From Gammaproteobacteria bacterium (lineage in GTDB: Bacteria > Pseudomonadota > Gammaproteobacteria > S144-34), in assembly GCA_015494165.1 (NCBI GenBank), contig WGBS01000137.1:1-6300 (forward strand): a DNA stretch of 6,300 nucleotides, written 5' to 3'. Made by a program: the position numbers and the translations under genes. The notes under the pieces are model-generated. The model ran no database searches. It was given only the letters and a program-made list of their open reading frames with translations, and had not been told where the DNA came from. Positions 1 through 5,544 of the stretch are shown here, piece after piece. The stretch's first letter is position 1; each line of letters opens with the position of its first letter.

Positions 1-1952
1 CGGATGGCCGCCAGCATGGCCTGGTTGCCGAGGTGGCGGCCCGAGAGGTTGATGGCGAGCGTCACGTCGCGGCCTTCGGCGAGCCAGCGCGCCTGTGCGC
101 GCAGCGCGCGGTCCACCACCCACTGGTCGATCTCGCCGATGAGTCCGAAGCGCTCGGCCACGTCGAGGAAGGCGGCCGGCGGGATCAGCCGGCCGTCCTC
201 GTCGCGCAGGCGCAGCAGCACCTCGTAGTGCGCCACCTCGCGCCGCGGGCGCAGGCGGAAGACCGGCTGGTAGTGGAGCACGAACTCGTCGTTGGCGAGC
301 GCGCGGCGCAGGCGCGTCTCCCAGTGCAGCCGCCCGTGCATGCGCGCAAGGCGCGGGTCCTCGGGGTCGAAGACCTCGTAGCGGTTGCGGCCGCGCTCCT
401 TGGCCGCGTACATGGCCATGTCGGCGCGCGCCAGCAGGTCGCCGGCGCGCTCGCCGTGCAGCGGGTAGGCGACGATGCCGATGCTGGCGCCGACGGCGGG
501 CTCGGCCCCGTCCCCGGGCCGCAGCGCCGCGAGCAGATGGCGCGCGACCTTGCAGGCGTCCTCCAGCCCGGTGTCGGGCAGGATGACGCCGAACTCGTCG
601 CCGCCGAGACGGCCGAGCACGTCCGTGCGGCGCAGGGCCGCGGCCAGGCGCCGGGCGGTGGCCAGCAGCAGGCGGTCGCCGGACTGGTGCCCGAAGGTGT
701 CGTTGACGTACTTGAACTGGTCGAGGTCCATGTAGAGCAGCGCGCCCTGGCGGCCGTGGCGGCGCGCCAGCGCCACGCAGCGCTCGAGCTCCTCCTGGAA
801 GCGGCGGCGGTTGACCAGCCCCGTGAGCGGGTCGTGGTCGGCGAGGAAGGCGAGGCGCTCCTCGGCGCGCTTGCTCTCGCTCACGTCGAGGCGCAGGCCG
901 CGCAGGAGCGGTGCGCCCGCGGCGTCGCGCTCGGCGGCGACGATGTCGCGCACCCAGATGCAGCGCCCGTCCGCGCGCAGCATGCGGTAGTCGATCGTGG
1001 CCACGGTGCCGAGCGCCGGAAGCGTGCGCAGCCGCTCGCGCACCCGCTCCAGGTCCTCGGGATGGACGTGGCGCTCGAGGAAGTCGGGCGCGCGCCAGGC
1101 CTCGGCGGGGCGGCCGAGGAGGTCCTCGGCGGGACCGCTCACGTGCGTGATGGTGAGGGTGCGCGGGCAGGCCTCCCACAGCACCGCGCCGATGCGCTCG
1201 AGCAGGGCGCGGTAGCGGTGGTTGGAGCGCGCGAGCTCGGTGCGCTCGCGCTCGAGGGTGCGCAGGCTCTCCTGCAGGTGGGCGGCGAGGGCGTCGAAGG
1301 CACCGGCCACCTCGGCGATCTCGTCGCGCCCCCGCAGCCGGATGCGGTGCTCGAGCTCGCCGCGGCGCAGCGCCTCGGCGCCCTCGCGCAGGCGGCGCAG
1401 CCCCCGCGTCAGGAACAGCCCGAGCAGCACCGTGGCGAGGATGGAGAGGGCGAGCTCGGTGGCGGCGATGCTCGTGTTCTGCAGGCGCGTGGCCCGCGTC
1501 AGCGCCTCGACCTGGGCGATGGAGTAGCCGGCGCGCAGGGTGCCGAGGGGCTCGCCGGCGAGCTCGACGCGGCGGGCGACGTCGTAGACGCCGTCGCGGC
1601 GCGCGTCGGCGTAGACGCGGTCCGGGGGCGGCAGCGGCTCGGGCACGCGGCCGAGGCCCGCCACGCGGCGCCCGTCGCGGTCGAGGACCACGGCGTAGAC
1701 CAGGTCGTGCTTGGGCGCGAGCAGGTGCAGGGCGTCGAGCACGCCGGCGCGGTCCTCGGCGGCGAGCCCCGGGGCGACGAGGGCGGCGAGCAGCAGGCTC
1801 TCCTCGCGCGTGGCGCGCTCGAGCAGCTCGGCGTGGCTCGAGCTGATCAGGCGCACGCTGTTCCACACCAGCACCGTCAGCATGACGGCCTCGATGAGCA
1901 CCACGCCCAGGATGAGGCGGGTGGCGAGCCGCGGGCGCGCGCCGATCCTCAT
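1..1952 (-). CDS. Membrane HAMP-PAS-GGDEF-EAL cyclic-di-GMP signalling protein (3' end cut by window edge)
   Basis: The 650 visible residues encode an inner-membrane protein predicted to make and/or break cyclic-di-GMP. Domains in order: transmembrane segment about residues 8-30; a periplasmic sensor of about 125 residues, family not recognised; second transmembrane segment about 160-183; HAMP about 183-236; PAS/PAC about 244-362; GGDEF about 368-530, with DHDPLTGL at 372-379 and an intact GGDEF signature at 450-454. RRTD at 441-444 lies exactly five residues before GGDEF and fits the inhibitory I-site (RxxD). The EAL domain starts near 545: HYQP at 560-563, EVL at 577-579 in place of EAL (metal-binding Glu kept), and INLSG at 634-638. 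Later catalytic residues lie outside the window. GGDEF looks active; phosphodiesterase activity is undecided. The ATG overlaps the stop of the binding-protein gene by four bases (ATGA), and GAGGAGG lies about 11 bases upstream, so translational coupling is likely. Confidence 0.95.
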   Translation of the reverse strand, partial: MRIGARPRLATRLILGVVLIEAVMLTVLVWNSVRLISSSHAELLERATREESLLLAALVAPGLAAEDRAGVLDALHLLAPKHDLVYAVVLDRDGRRVAGLGRVPEPLPPPDRVYADARRDGVYDVARRVELAGEPLGTLRAGYSIAQVEALTRATRLQNTSIAATELALSILATVLLGLFLTRGLRRLREGAEALRRGELEHRIRLRGRDEIAEVAGAFDALAAHLQESLRTLERERTELARSNHRYRALLERIGAVLWEACPRTLTITHVSGPAEDLLGRPAEAWRAPDFLERHVHPEDLERVRERLRTLPALGTVATIDYRMLRADGRCIWVRDIVAAERDAAGAPLLRGLRLDVSESKRAEERLAFLADHDPLTGLVNRRRFQEELERCVALARRHGRQGALLYMDLDQFKYVNDTFGHQSGDRLLLATARRLAAALRRTDVLGRLGGDEFGVILPDTGLEDACKVARHLLAALRPGDGAEPAVGASIGIVAYPLHGERAGDLLARADMAMYAAKERGRNRYEVFDPEDPRLARMHGRLHWETRLRRALANDEFVLHYQPVFRLRPRREVAHYEVLLRLRDEDGRLIPPAAFLDVAERFGLIGEIDQWVVDRALRAQARWLAEGRDVTLAINLSGRHLGNQAMLAAI

Positions 1953-2797
1953 GGCAGGGCCGCCCTCCTCAGGTAGGGGCGCAGGATGCGGTAGTGCGCG
2001 ACGCGCGCGGGGCGCCAGCCCGGGATGCCCGCGCGCCGCAGGGCGATGCGGCCCGCCGGGTCCTCGCGCGCGGCGACGAAGGCCGCCTCGATGCGCTCGC
2101 GCAGGCCTGCCGGCAGGTCACGCGCGACGAGCAGCGCGGTGTTGGGCAGGTCCGGCGTGCGGGCGACGGTGCGCAGCGGCGCGCCGCGCTCGAGGGCCTT
2201 GCGCAGGGCGTTGACCGAGACCACGGCGGCGTCGGCCATGCCGCCGAGCACGGCCTCGTAGGCGCCGTTGTGGCTGCGGTAGGCGCGCCAGCGCGGCGCC
2301 CGCGGCCCCGTGAGGCCGCGGCGGGCGAAGAGCTCGCGCCCGGCGAGCGTGATCAGGGCGCTCTCGGGCGGCGTCGCCACGCGCCGGCCCGCGAGCGCCT
2401 CGAGGCTGCGGTAGGGGGCGTCGGCGCGCACCACCACGTGGCCGACGAGCGTGCGGCGCAGGGAGGCGCGCACCTCGTAGGGGCCGGGGTCGGCGGCGAG
2501 CAGGGCGAAGTGGGGCGCGGTGATGACGATGTCGTAGCGGCGCGCGGCCGTGCGGCGCACGAAGGTCGGGAAGTCGCGCGCGGTCGCCAGGCGCACCTCG
2601 CGGCCGAGGGCCGCGGCGAGGTAGGCGCGCAGCGGCGTGAAGCGGCGGAAGAGCTCGACCGGCGAGACGATGGGGAAGATCCCGAGGCGCAGCGGCCGTG
2701 CCTGGGCCTCGTCGGCCGCGCGCGCTGGCGTGGCGAGGACGAGCGCCGCCCCCGCCGCGAGCGCCGCCAGCATGGCCCGCCTGATCCGCCCGCGCAT
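1949..2797 (-). CDS. PhnD-like periplasmic substrate-binding protein (phosphate/phosphite/phosphonate-type family)
   Basis: This is a 282-residue exported protein. A Sec signal peptide is clear: basic n-region MRGRIRR, a hydrophobic core, and cleavage after ATPARA at about residue 27. There is no lipobox. The mature part reads as the PhnD/phosphonate-binding family: LRLGIFPIVSP at 37-47, FTPLRAYL near 53-60, YDIVITAPHFALL near 88-100, and SHNGAYEAVLGGMADAAVV near 175-193. Such proteins bind small oxyanions or other ligands, but the ligand cannot be read here. No ABC permease or ATPase is visible, and the gene is coupled by a 4-base overlap to a GGDEF/EAL membrane protein, so I infer a sensing role. 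The start is uncertain. An in-frame ATG at 2884 has GGAGG three bases upstream and would add 29 residues, but those codons are A/T-rich at third positions, unlike the rest. The ATG at 2797 gives the best signal peptide, although GGAAGG abuts it directly. The ATG at 2773 would lose the basic n-region. Confidence 0.85.
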   Translation of the reverse strand: MRGRIRRAMLAALAAGAALVLATPARAADEAQARPLRLGIFPIVSPVELFRRFTPLRAYLAAALGREVRLATARDFPTFVRRTAARRYDIVITAPHFALLAADPGPYEVRASLRRTLVGHVVVRADAPYRSLEALAGRRVATPPESALITLAGRELFARRGLTGPRAPRWRAYRSHNGAYEAVLGGMADAAVVSVNALRKALERGAPLRTVARTPDLPNTALLVARDLPAGLRERIEAAFVAAREDPAGRIALRRAGIPGWRPARVAHYRILRPYLRRAALP

Positions 2798-2801
2798 CCT
2801 T

Positions 2802-2866
2802 CCGGAAACGCTGCTCGATCCGCTACGCGGATTGATCAGCACTGAGGTGCTTCGCAGCCATTCCGG
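2802..2866 (-). promoter_or_regulatory. Possible structured mRNA leader (three-way junction) just before the binding-protein start
   Basis: On the transcribed strand, CCGGAA (2866-2861) and GCTGC (2858-2854) can pair with GCAGC (2814-2810) and TTCCGG (2807-2802) around a 2x2 internal loop. Inside lie two perfect hairpins: AGCAC-CTCA-GTGCT (2851-2838) and ATCCGC-GTA-GCGGAT (2832-2818). The result would be a three-way junction ending five bases before the ATG at 2797. The stretch is less GC-rich than its surroundings. I compared it by eye with what I remember of cyclic-di-GMP (GEMM) and TPP riboswitches. Short resemblances occur, but the defining conserved cores are absent, so no known class is claimed. 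If translation starts at 2884 this stretch would be coding instead. Confidence 0.35.
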
Positions 2867-2881
2867 TTTGTCTTGTATCGC

Positions 2882-2901
2882 CATGCACCTCCGTGTGCAT
2901 G
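2882..2901 (-). promoter_or_regulatory. Hairpin with CsrA/RsmA-type loop covering a Shine-Dalgarno-like sequence
   Basis: On the transcribed strand a 7-bp perfect stem, CATGCAC/GTGCATG, encloses the six-base loop ACGGAG. With its closing C-G pair the loop reads CACGGAGG, which fits the CANGGANG pattern known for CsrA/RsmA sites presented in hexaloops. The GGAGG lies three bases before an in-frame ATG at 2884-2882, so binding here could block an alternative start of the binding-protein gene. The fold is seen in the sequence; the protein binding is inferred. Confidence 0.45.
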
Positions 2902-2904
2902 AAC

Positions 2905-2934
2905 TTCCCCGCGGCCGTCCCTGGCCGCGGGGAA
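2905..2934 (-). promoter_or_regulatory. GC-rich hairpin with CsrA/RsmA-type loop
   Basis: A perfect 12-bp stem (arms 2905-2916 and 2923-2934) encloses a six-base loop. On the transcribed strand the loop is AGGGAC, and with its closing pair it reads CAGGGACG, again fitting CANGGANG. No U-run follows on either strand, so it is not a standard intrinsic terminator. It shares four bases with the hairpin to its right, so the two stems cannot both form completely. Confidence 0.5.
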
Positions 2935-2965
2935 GCCCTGAAAAAATCAGTTTTTCAGGGCTTCC
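2931..2965. repeat. 15-bp perfect inverted repeat with A/T apex
   Basis: The arms at 2931-2945 and 2951-2965 are perfectly complementary: GGAAGCCCTGAAAAA on the plus strand and its reverse complement, around a 5-base spacer. The A-run and T-run are inside the stem rather than after it, so it differs from a typical terminator, although it might stop transcription weakly in either direction. It stands alongside the two hairpins at 2882-2934. The group could be the leader of the binding-protein operon or a dispersed intergenic repeat. Confidence 0.6.
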
Positions 2966-3025
2966 TTCCGGTCCGCCGGCGTCATGACACCGTCGTCTGG
3001 GGAGGCCATGCAAGGGACGGGCCAT

Positions 3026-3047
3026 GCGCGGGGTGTGCGCCCCGCGC
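3026..3047. repeat. Inverted repeat downstream of the DUF4426 gene
   Basis: An 8-bp perfect stem, GCGCGGGG/CCCCGCGC, encloses a 6-base loop about 30 bases after the DUF4426 stop codon. It may help end or stabilise that transcript, but no U-run follows, so I do not call it a terminator. The rest of 2966-3077 shows only a short direct repeat of GGCCATGC (from about 3004 and 3020) and no gene I can support. Confidence 0.4.
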
Positions 3048-3077
3048 GCCGGGCCGGGACAGGCGAGTCCGCCGGGC

Positions 3078-3524
3078 TCAGGGGACGTAGAAGCGCTGGC
3101 GGAAGCGCACCTTGTAGGGGTGCTCGACGCCCTCGGGACGCACCTCGATCTCGAAGTCGAGGGTCTCGCTGCCGGCGAGCGGGAACTCGCCGATGTAGTA
3201 GATCGCCCCTTCCTCGCGGATCTCCCGCATGCGGATGCGCTTGAGCTGGCCCGCGAGGTTCACCGCGCGCGCCTCCACCCTGGCGGGGACCGGCTTCGTC
3301 GCGCCGGCCACCAGGCGGCGCATGACGCTCACCGTGAGGAGACCGCGGGTGCGGCTGCGGCGGATGCCGTAGGCCTTCGCCACCTCGGGGCTGAGGAAGT
3401 CCGTCGTGACGGCGTTGAAGTGGACGACGTGGTCGCCGAAGTCCTGCATCTGCTCGGCGCGCGCCGGCGAGGCGGCAAGGGCGAGCGGCAGGGTGAGGGC
3501 GAGGGCGGCAAGGAGCTGGCGCAT
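3078..3524 (-). CDS. DUF4426 family exported protein
   Basis: This 148-residue protein of unknown function matches, from memory, the DUF4426 family, which in Pseudomonas and relatives lies next to metX and metW. It begins with a clear Sec signal peptide: MRQLL, a hydrophobic core, and cleavage after SPARA at about residue 23. It is therefore expected in the periplasm. The mature part, about 125 residues, looks like a beta-rich single domain. Recognisable stretches are HVVHFNAVTTDFL (32-44), YYIGEFPL (109-116) and the C-terminal RFRQRFYVP (140-148). No catalytic motif or cysteine pair is visible. The start is well supported by AGGAGG six bases before the ATG. It is separated from metW by about 200 bases with its own possible promoter, so it may be transcribed apart from metXW. 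A link to methionine metabolism rests on gene neighbourhood only. Confidence 0.85.
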   Translation of the reverse strand: MRQLLAALALTLPLALAASPARAEQMQDFGDHVVHFNAVTTDFLSPEVAKAYGIRRSRTRGLLTVSVMRRLVAGATKPVPARVEARAVNLAGQLKRIRMREIREEGAIYYIGEFPLAGSETLDFEIEVRPEGVEHPYKVRFRQRFYVP

Positions 3525-3530
3525 GGCGAT

Positions 3531-3536
3531 CCTCCT
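3531..3536 (-). promoter_or_regulatory. Strong ribosome binding site of the DUF4426 gene
   Basis: AGGAGG on the minus strand lies six bases before the ATG at 3524. It is the best-placed Shine-Dalgarno sequence in the window and fixes the start. Confidence 0.8.
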
Positions 3537-3574
3537 CTGGCTGCGGACGGCCCTTCGCGCGGGGCCCTTCCGTA

Positions 3575-3603
3575 AAGATAGGGCCTGCGCCGCGGCTTTT
3601 CAG
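3575..3603 (-). promoter_or_regulatory. Possible sigma70 promoter for the DUF4426 gene
   Basis: CTGAAA (3603-3598, four of six matches to TTGACA) and TATCTT (3580-3575, four of six to TATAAT) are 17 bases apart on the minus strand, in one of the few A/T-rich patches here. Transcription would start near 3568, giving a leader of about 45 bases. A 7-bp inverted repeat, GGGCCTG/CAGGCCC (3581-3587 and 3601-3607), overlaps the spacer and the -35 box. It could be an operator or the stem of a weak terminator for metW. This is inferred from sequence match only. Confidence 0.4.
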
Positions 3604-3616
3604 GCCCACGTCTGCT

Positions 3617-3715
3617 GAGAGGCGGGAGAAAAGGGCCGGGAGGCGGGAGGTGATGCGCGCTTCGCGCGCGGCCGTTCGGTCTTTCTCGTCTCCCGCCCCC
3701 CGTCTCCCGCCTCTC
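3617..3715. repeat. Large imperfect palindrome between metW and the DUF4426 gene
   Basis: The outer arms, GAGAGGCGGGAGA (3617-3629) and its exact reverse complement (3703-3715), form 13 bp. A second pair, CGGGAGGCGGGAG (3637-3649) with CTCCCGCCCCCCG (3690-3702), adds 13 pairs including one G-U. A 7-base bulge separates them, and a small GCGCGC hairpin (3655-3669) sits in the centre. The unit GGCGGGAG also occurs as direct copies. It ends six bases from the metW stop. It could be a miniature repeat element or act as a terminator and mRNA stabiliser for metXW. Confidence 0.6.
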
Positions 3716-3720
3716 GAGCG

Positions 3721-4320
3721 TCAGGCCCGCCGGATGCGGTAGAGGGCGATCTCGGCCAGCAGGTTAGGCAGCAGCCGCATCGCCAGGCTGCTGCGGTGGG
3801 CGTGGTCGACCACGGCGCGCTGCAGCACCTCGATGCCGCGGCGCTCGCACAGGGCCTCGAAGTCGCGGATGGTGCACAGGTGGATGTTCGGGGTGTCGTA
3901 CCACTGGTAGGGCAGGGTGCGCACCACGGGCATGCGGCCCTGCAGGCCGAGCTGCACGCGGCAGCGCCAGTGGCCGAAGTTGGGGAAGGTGACGATGCCC
4001 TCGCGGCCGACGCGCAGCATCTCGTCGATCAGGCGCGCCGGGTGGCGCACCGCCTGCAGGGTCTGCGTCATGACGACGTAGTCGAAGGACTCGTCGTCGA
4101 AGTCCGAAAGACCCGCGTCGAGGTCGGTCTGGATCACGTTGACGCCGGCGCGGATGCAGGCCTCCACGTTGTCCGGGTCGATCTCGATGCCGTAGCCCGT
4201 GACGGCCCGCGTCTCGTGCAGGTGGCGGAGCAGGGTGCCGTCGCCGCAGCCGAGGTCGAGCACGCGCGCCCCGCGCCGGATCCAGCCCGAGATGATCTCG
4301 AGGTCGGGCCGCAGGCTCAT
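3721..4320 (-). CDS. metW: MetW, methionine biosynthesis methyltransferase-fold protein
   Basis: The 199-residue protein matches MetW over its whole length. MetW has the class I SAM-dependent methyltransferase fold and accompanies MetX in many proteobacteria. From family knowledge it supports or modulates the MetX acylation step rather than having a well-defined methyl acceptor. The SAM-binding motif I, VLDLGCGDGTL, is at 20-30; the acidic motif GIEID at 44-48; and QTDLDAGL at 64-71. Further MetW-type stretches are TFPNFGHWRCR (111-121) and PYQWYDTPNIHLCT (137-150). The length is normal for the family. The ATG overlaps the metX stop by four bases (ATGA), with only a loose G-rich sequence (GAGG about 10 bases upstream), so translation is probably coupled to metX. 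No truncation or missing key residue is seen. Confidence 0.96.
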   Translation of the reverse strand: MSLRPDLEIISGWIRRGARVLDLGCGDGTLLRHLHETRAVTGYGIEIDPDNVEACIRAGVNVIQTDLDAGLSDFDDESFDYVVMTQTLQAVRHPARLIDEMLRVGREGIVTFPNFGHWRCRVQLGLQGRMPVVRTLPYQWYDTPNIHLCTIRDFEALCERRGIEVLQRAVVDHAHRSSLAMRLLPNLLAEIALYRIRRA

Positions 4321-5468
4321 GGCGCCCCCACCTCGCGGGCGACGCGCTGCATGTAGGCGCCGAAGGCGGCCACGTAGCGCGGGATGGGCATGAGGAAGGC
4401 GTCGTGGCCCTGGTGGGCCTCGATCTCGGCGTAGGTGACGTCGCGGTCGGCGTCCAGCAGGGCCTTGACGATCTCGCGCGAGCGCGCGGGCGAGAAGCGC
4501 CAGTCGCTCGTGAAGGACACCACCAGGAAGCGCGCGCGCGCGCGGCGGAAGGCCTCGGCCAGGCTGCCGCCGTAGTCGGCGGCGGGGTCGAAGTAGTCGA
4601 GCGCCTTGGTCATGAGGAGATAGGTGTTGGCGTCGAAGCGCTCGACGAAGGCCCGCCCCTGGTAGCGCAGGTAGCTCTCCACCTGGAACTCGACGTCGAA
4701 GTTGAAGTTGAGCTTGCCCTCGCGCAGCTCGCGCCCGAACTTGGCGCGCATGGCGTCGTCGGAGAGGTAGGTGATGTGGCCCAGCATGCGCGCCAGCATC
4801 AGGCCGCGGCGCGGCACCACGCCGTGGTCGTAGTAGCGGCCCTCGTGGAAATCGGGGTCGGAGAGGATGGCTTGGCGCGCGACCTCGTTGAAGGCGATGT
4901 TCTGGGCCGAAAGCCGCGGCGCAGCGGCGATCACCACCGCGTGCGCGAGCCGCTCGGGGAAGTCGATGGCCCACTGCATGGCCTGCATGCCGCCGAGGCT
5001 GCCGCCGACCACCGCCGCCCAGCGCTCGATGCCGAGGCGGTCGGCGAGGCGCGCCTGGCTGCGCACCCAGTCGCGCACCGTGACGATGGGGAAGTCGGGT
5101 CCGTAGTGGCGGCCCGTCTTCGGGTTGATGGTGTTGGGGCCGGTCGAGCCCTTGCAGCCGCCGAGGTTGTTGCAGCAGACCACGTGGAAGCGGCGCGTGT
5201 CGATGGGCTTGCCGGGGCCGATGCAGTTCTCCCACCAGCCCGGCTTGCGGTCGGCCATGCTGTGGTAGCCGGCGGCGTGGTGGTCGCCCGAGAGCGCGTG
5301 GCAGACGAGCACGGCGTTGGTGCGCGCCGCGTTGAGCTCGCCGTAGGTCTCGTAGACGAGGTCGTACTCGTCGAGCGTGCGGCCGCAGTCGAGCGGCAGG
5401 GGCTCGTCGAAGTGCAGCTTCTTGGGCTCGACGAGGCCGACGGAGTCAGCGGGGATCTTCTCGGGCAT
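4317..5468 (-). CDS. metX: MetX, homoserine O-acyltransferase (probably succinyltransferase type)
   Basis: This 383-residue alpha/beta-hydrolase-fold enzyme acylates the hydroxyl of L-homoserine, the committed step of methionine synthesis in the cytoplasm. The nucleophile elbow GGSLGG is at 155-160, with catalytic Ser157. Asp322 lies in SDWRFSP (321-327) and His355 in GHDAF (354-358), completing the triad. Other family stretches are ETYGELN (40-46), HALSGDHHAAGYH (57-69) and NNLGGCKGSTGP (100-111). The DWRF context and the metW partner resemble proteobacterial MetX enzymes reassigned to succinyl-CoA, so homoserine O-succinyltransferase is more likely than acetyltransferase; this is an inference. 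The start MPEKIPADSVGLVEP aligns with the usual N-terminus. A TTG ten codons upstream (5498) lies within the possible -10 box, so I rejected it. No clear Shine-Dalgarno sequence precedes the chosen ATG. metW follows with a 4-base overlap. Confidence 0.96.
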   Translation of the reverse strand: MPEKIPADSVGLVEPKKLHFDEPLPLDCGRTLDEYDLVYETYGELNAARTNAVLVCHALSGDHHAAGYHSMADRKPGWWENCIGPGKPIDTRRFHVVCCNNLGGCKGSTGPNTINPKTGRHYGPDFPIVTVRDWVRSQARLADRLGIERWAAVVGGSLGGMQAMQWAIDFPERLAHAVVIAAAPRLSAQNIAFNEVARQAILSDPDFHEGRYYDHGVVPRRGLMLARMLGHITYLSDDAMRAKFGRELREGKLNFNFDVEFQVESYLRYQGRAFVERFDANTYLLMTKALDYFDPAADYGGSLAEAFRRARARFLVVSFTSDWRFSPARSREIVKALLDADRDVTYAEIEAHQGHDAFLMPIPRYVAAFGAYMQRVAREVGAP

Positions 5469-5497
5469 CGGCCGCGGCGAAGTGGCGTGGACGCGCA

Positions 5498-5526
5498 AGT
5501 GTAGCCCCCGCCCCGGGGGGCCGCAA
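5498..5526 (-). promoter_or_regulatory. metX: Possible sigma70 promoter for metX-metW
   Basis: TTGCGG (5526-5521, three of six matches to TTGACA) and TACACT (5503-5498, four of six to TATAAT) are exactly 17 bases apart on the minus strand. Transcription would begin near 5491, leaving a leader of about 22 bases before the ATG at 5468, too short for a riboswitch. The -35 box overlaps a small inverted repeat, GGCCG-CAAG-CGGCC (5519-5532). The match is modest and no regulator site such as a MetJ box or SAM riboswitch is visible. Confidence 0.4.
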
Positions 5527-5544
5527 GCGGCCGCCGGACGGGGC

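Noticed and set aside
33..1976. Plus-strand open frame of 647 codons opposite the GGDEF-EAL gene
   Set aside because: It is antisense to an unmistakable domain-bearing gene. Its composition (Ala, Gly, Arg, Val, Gln, His) is the usual mirror of GC-rich coding DNA and no domain is recognisable.
2838..2866. GEMM (cyclic-di-GMP-I) or TPP riboswitch in the binding-protein leader
   Set aside because: Short matches such as ACAAACC and CTGATC are present, but the GNRA-capped P2 stem and tetraloop receptor of GEMM, and the CUGAGA core of TPP, are absent.
2947..3609. Minus-strand frame of 220 codons overlapping the DUF4426 gene
   Set aside because: It is out of frame with the DUF4426 protein, which has a signal peptide, a strong ribosome site and family-like sequence. 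The alternative is Pro/Arg-rich and has no recognisable feature.
4530..4544. Alternating CG tract of 15 bases inside metX
   Set aside because: It encodes Arg-Ala repeats in an otherwise intact frame and is expected in DNA of this composition. There is no evidence of phase variation.
3721..5235. 504-codon frame suggesting a metX-metW fusion
   Set aside because: The part before 4320 is metX DNA read in the wrong frame. MetW starts at the ATGA overlap at 4320, and metX is intact in its own frame.
4404..5504. Plus-strand open frame of 366 codons opposite metX
   Set aside because: It is the antisense shadow of metX: low-complexity composition and no motif.
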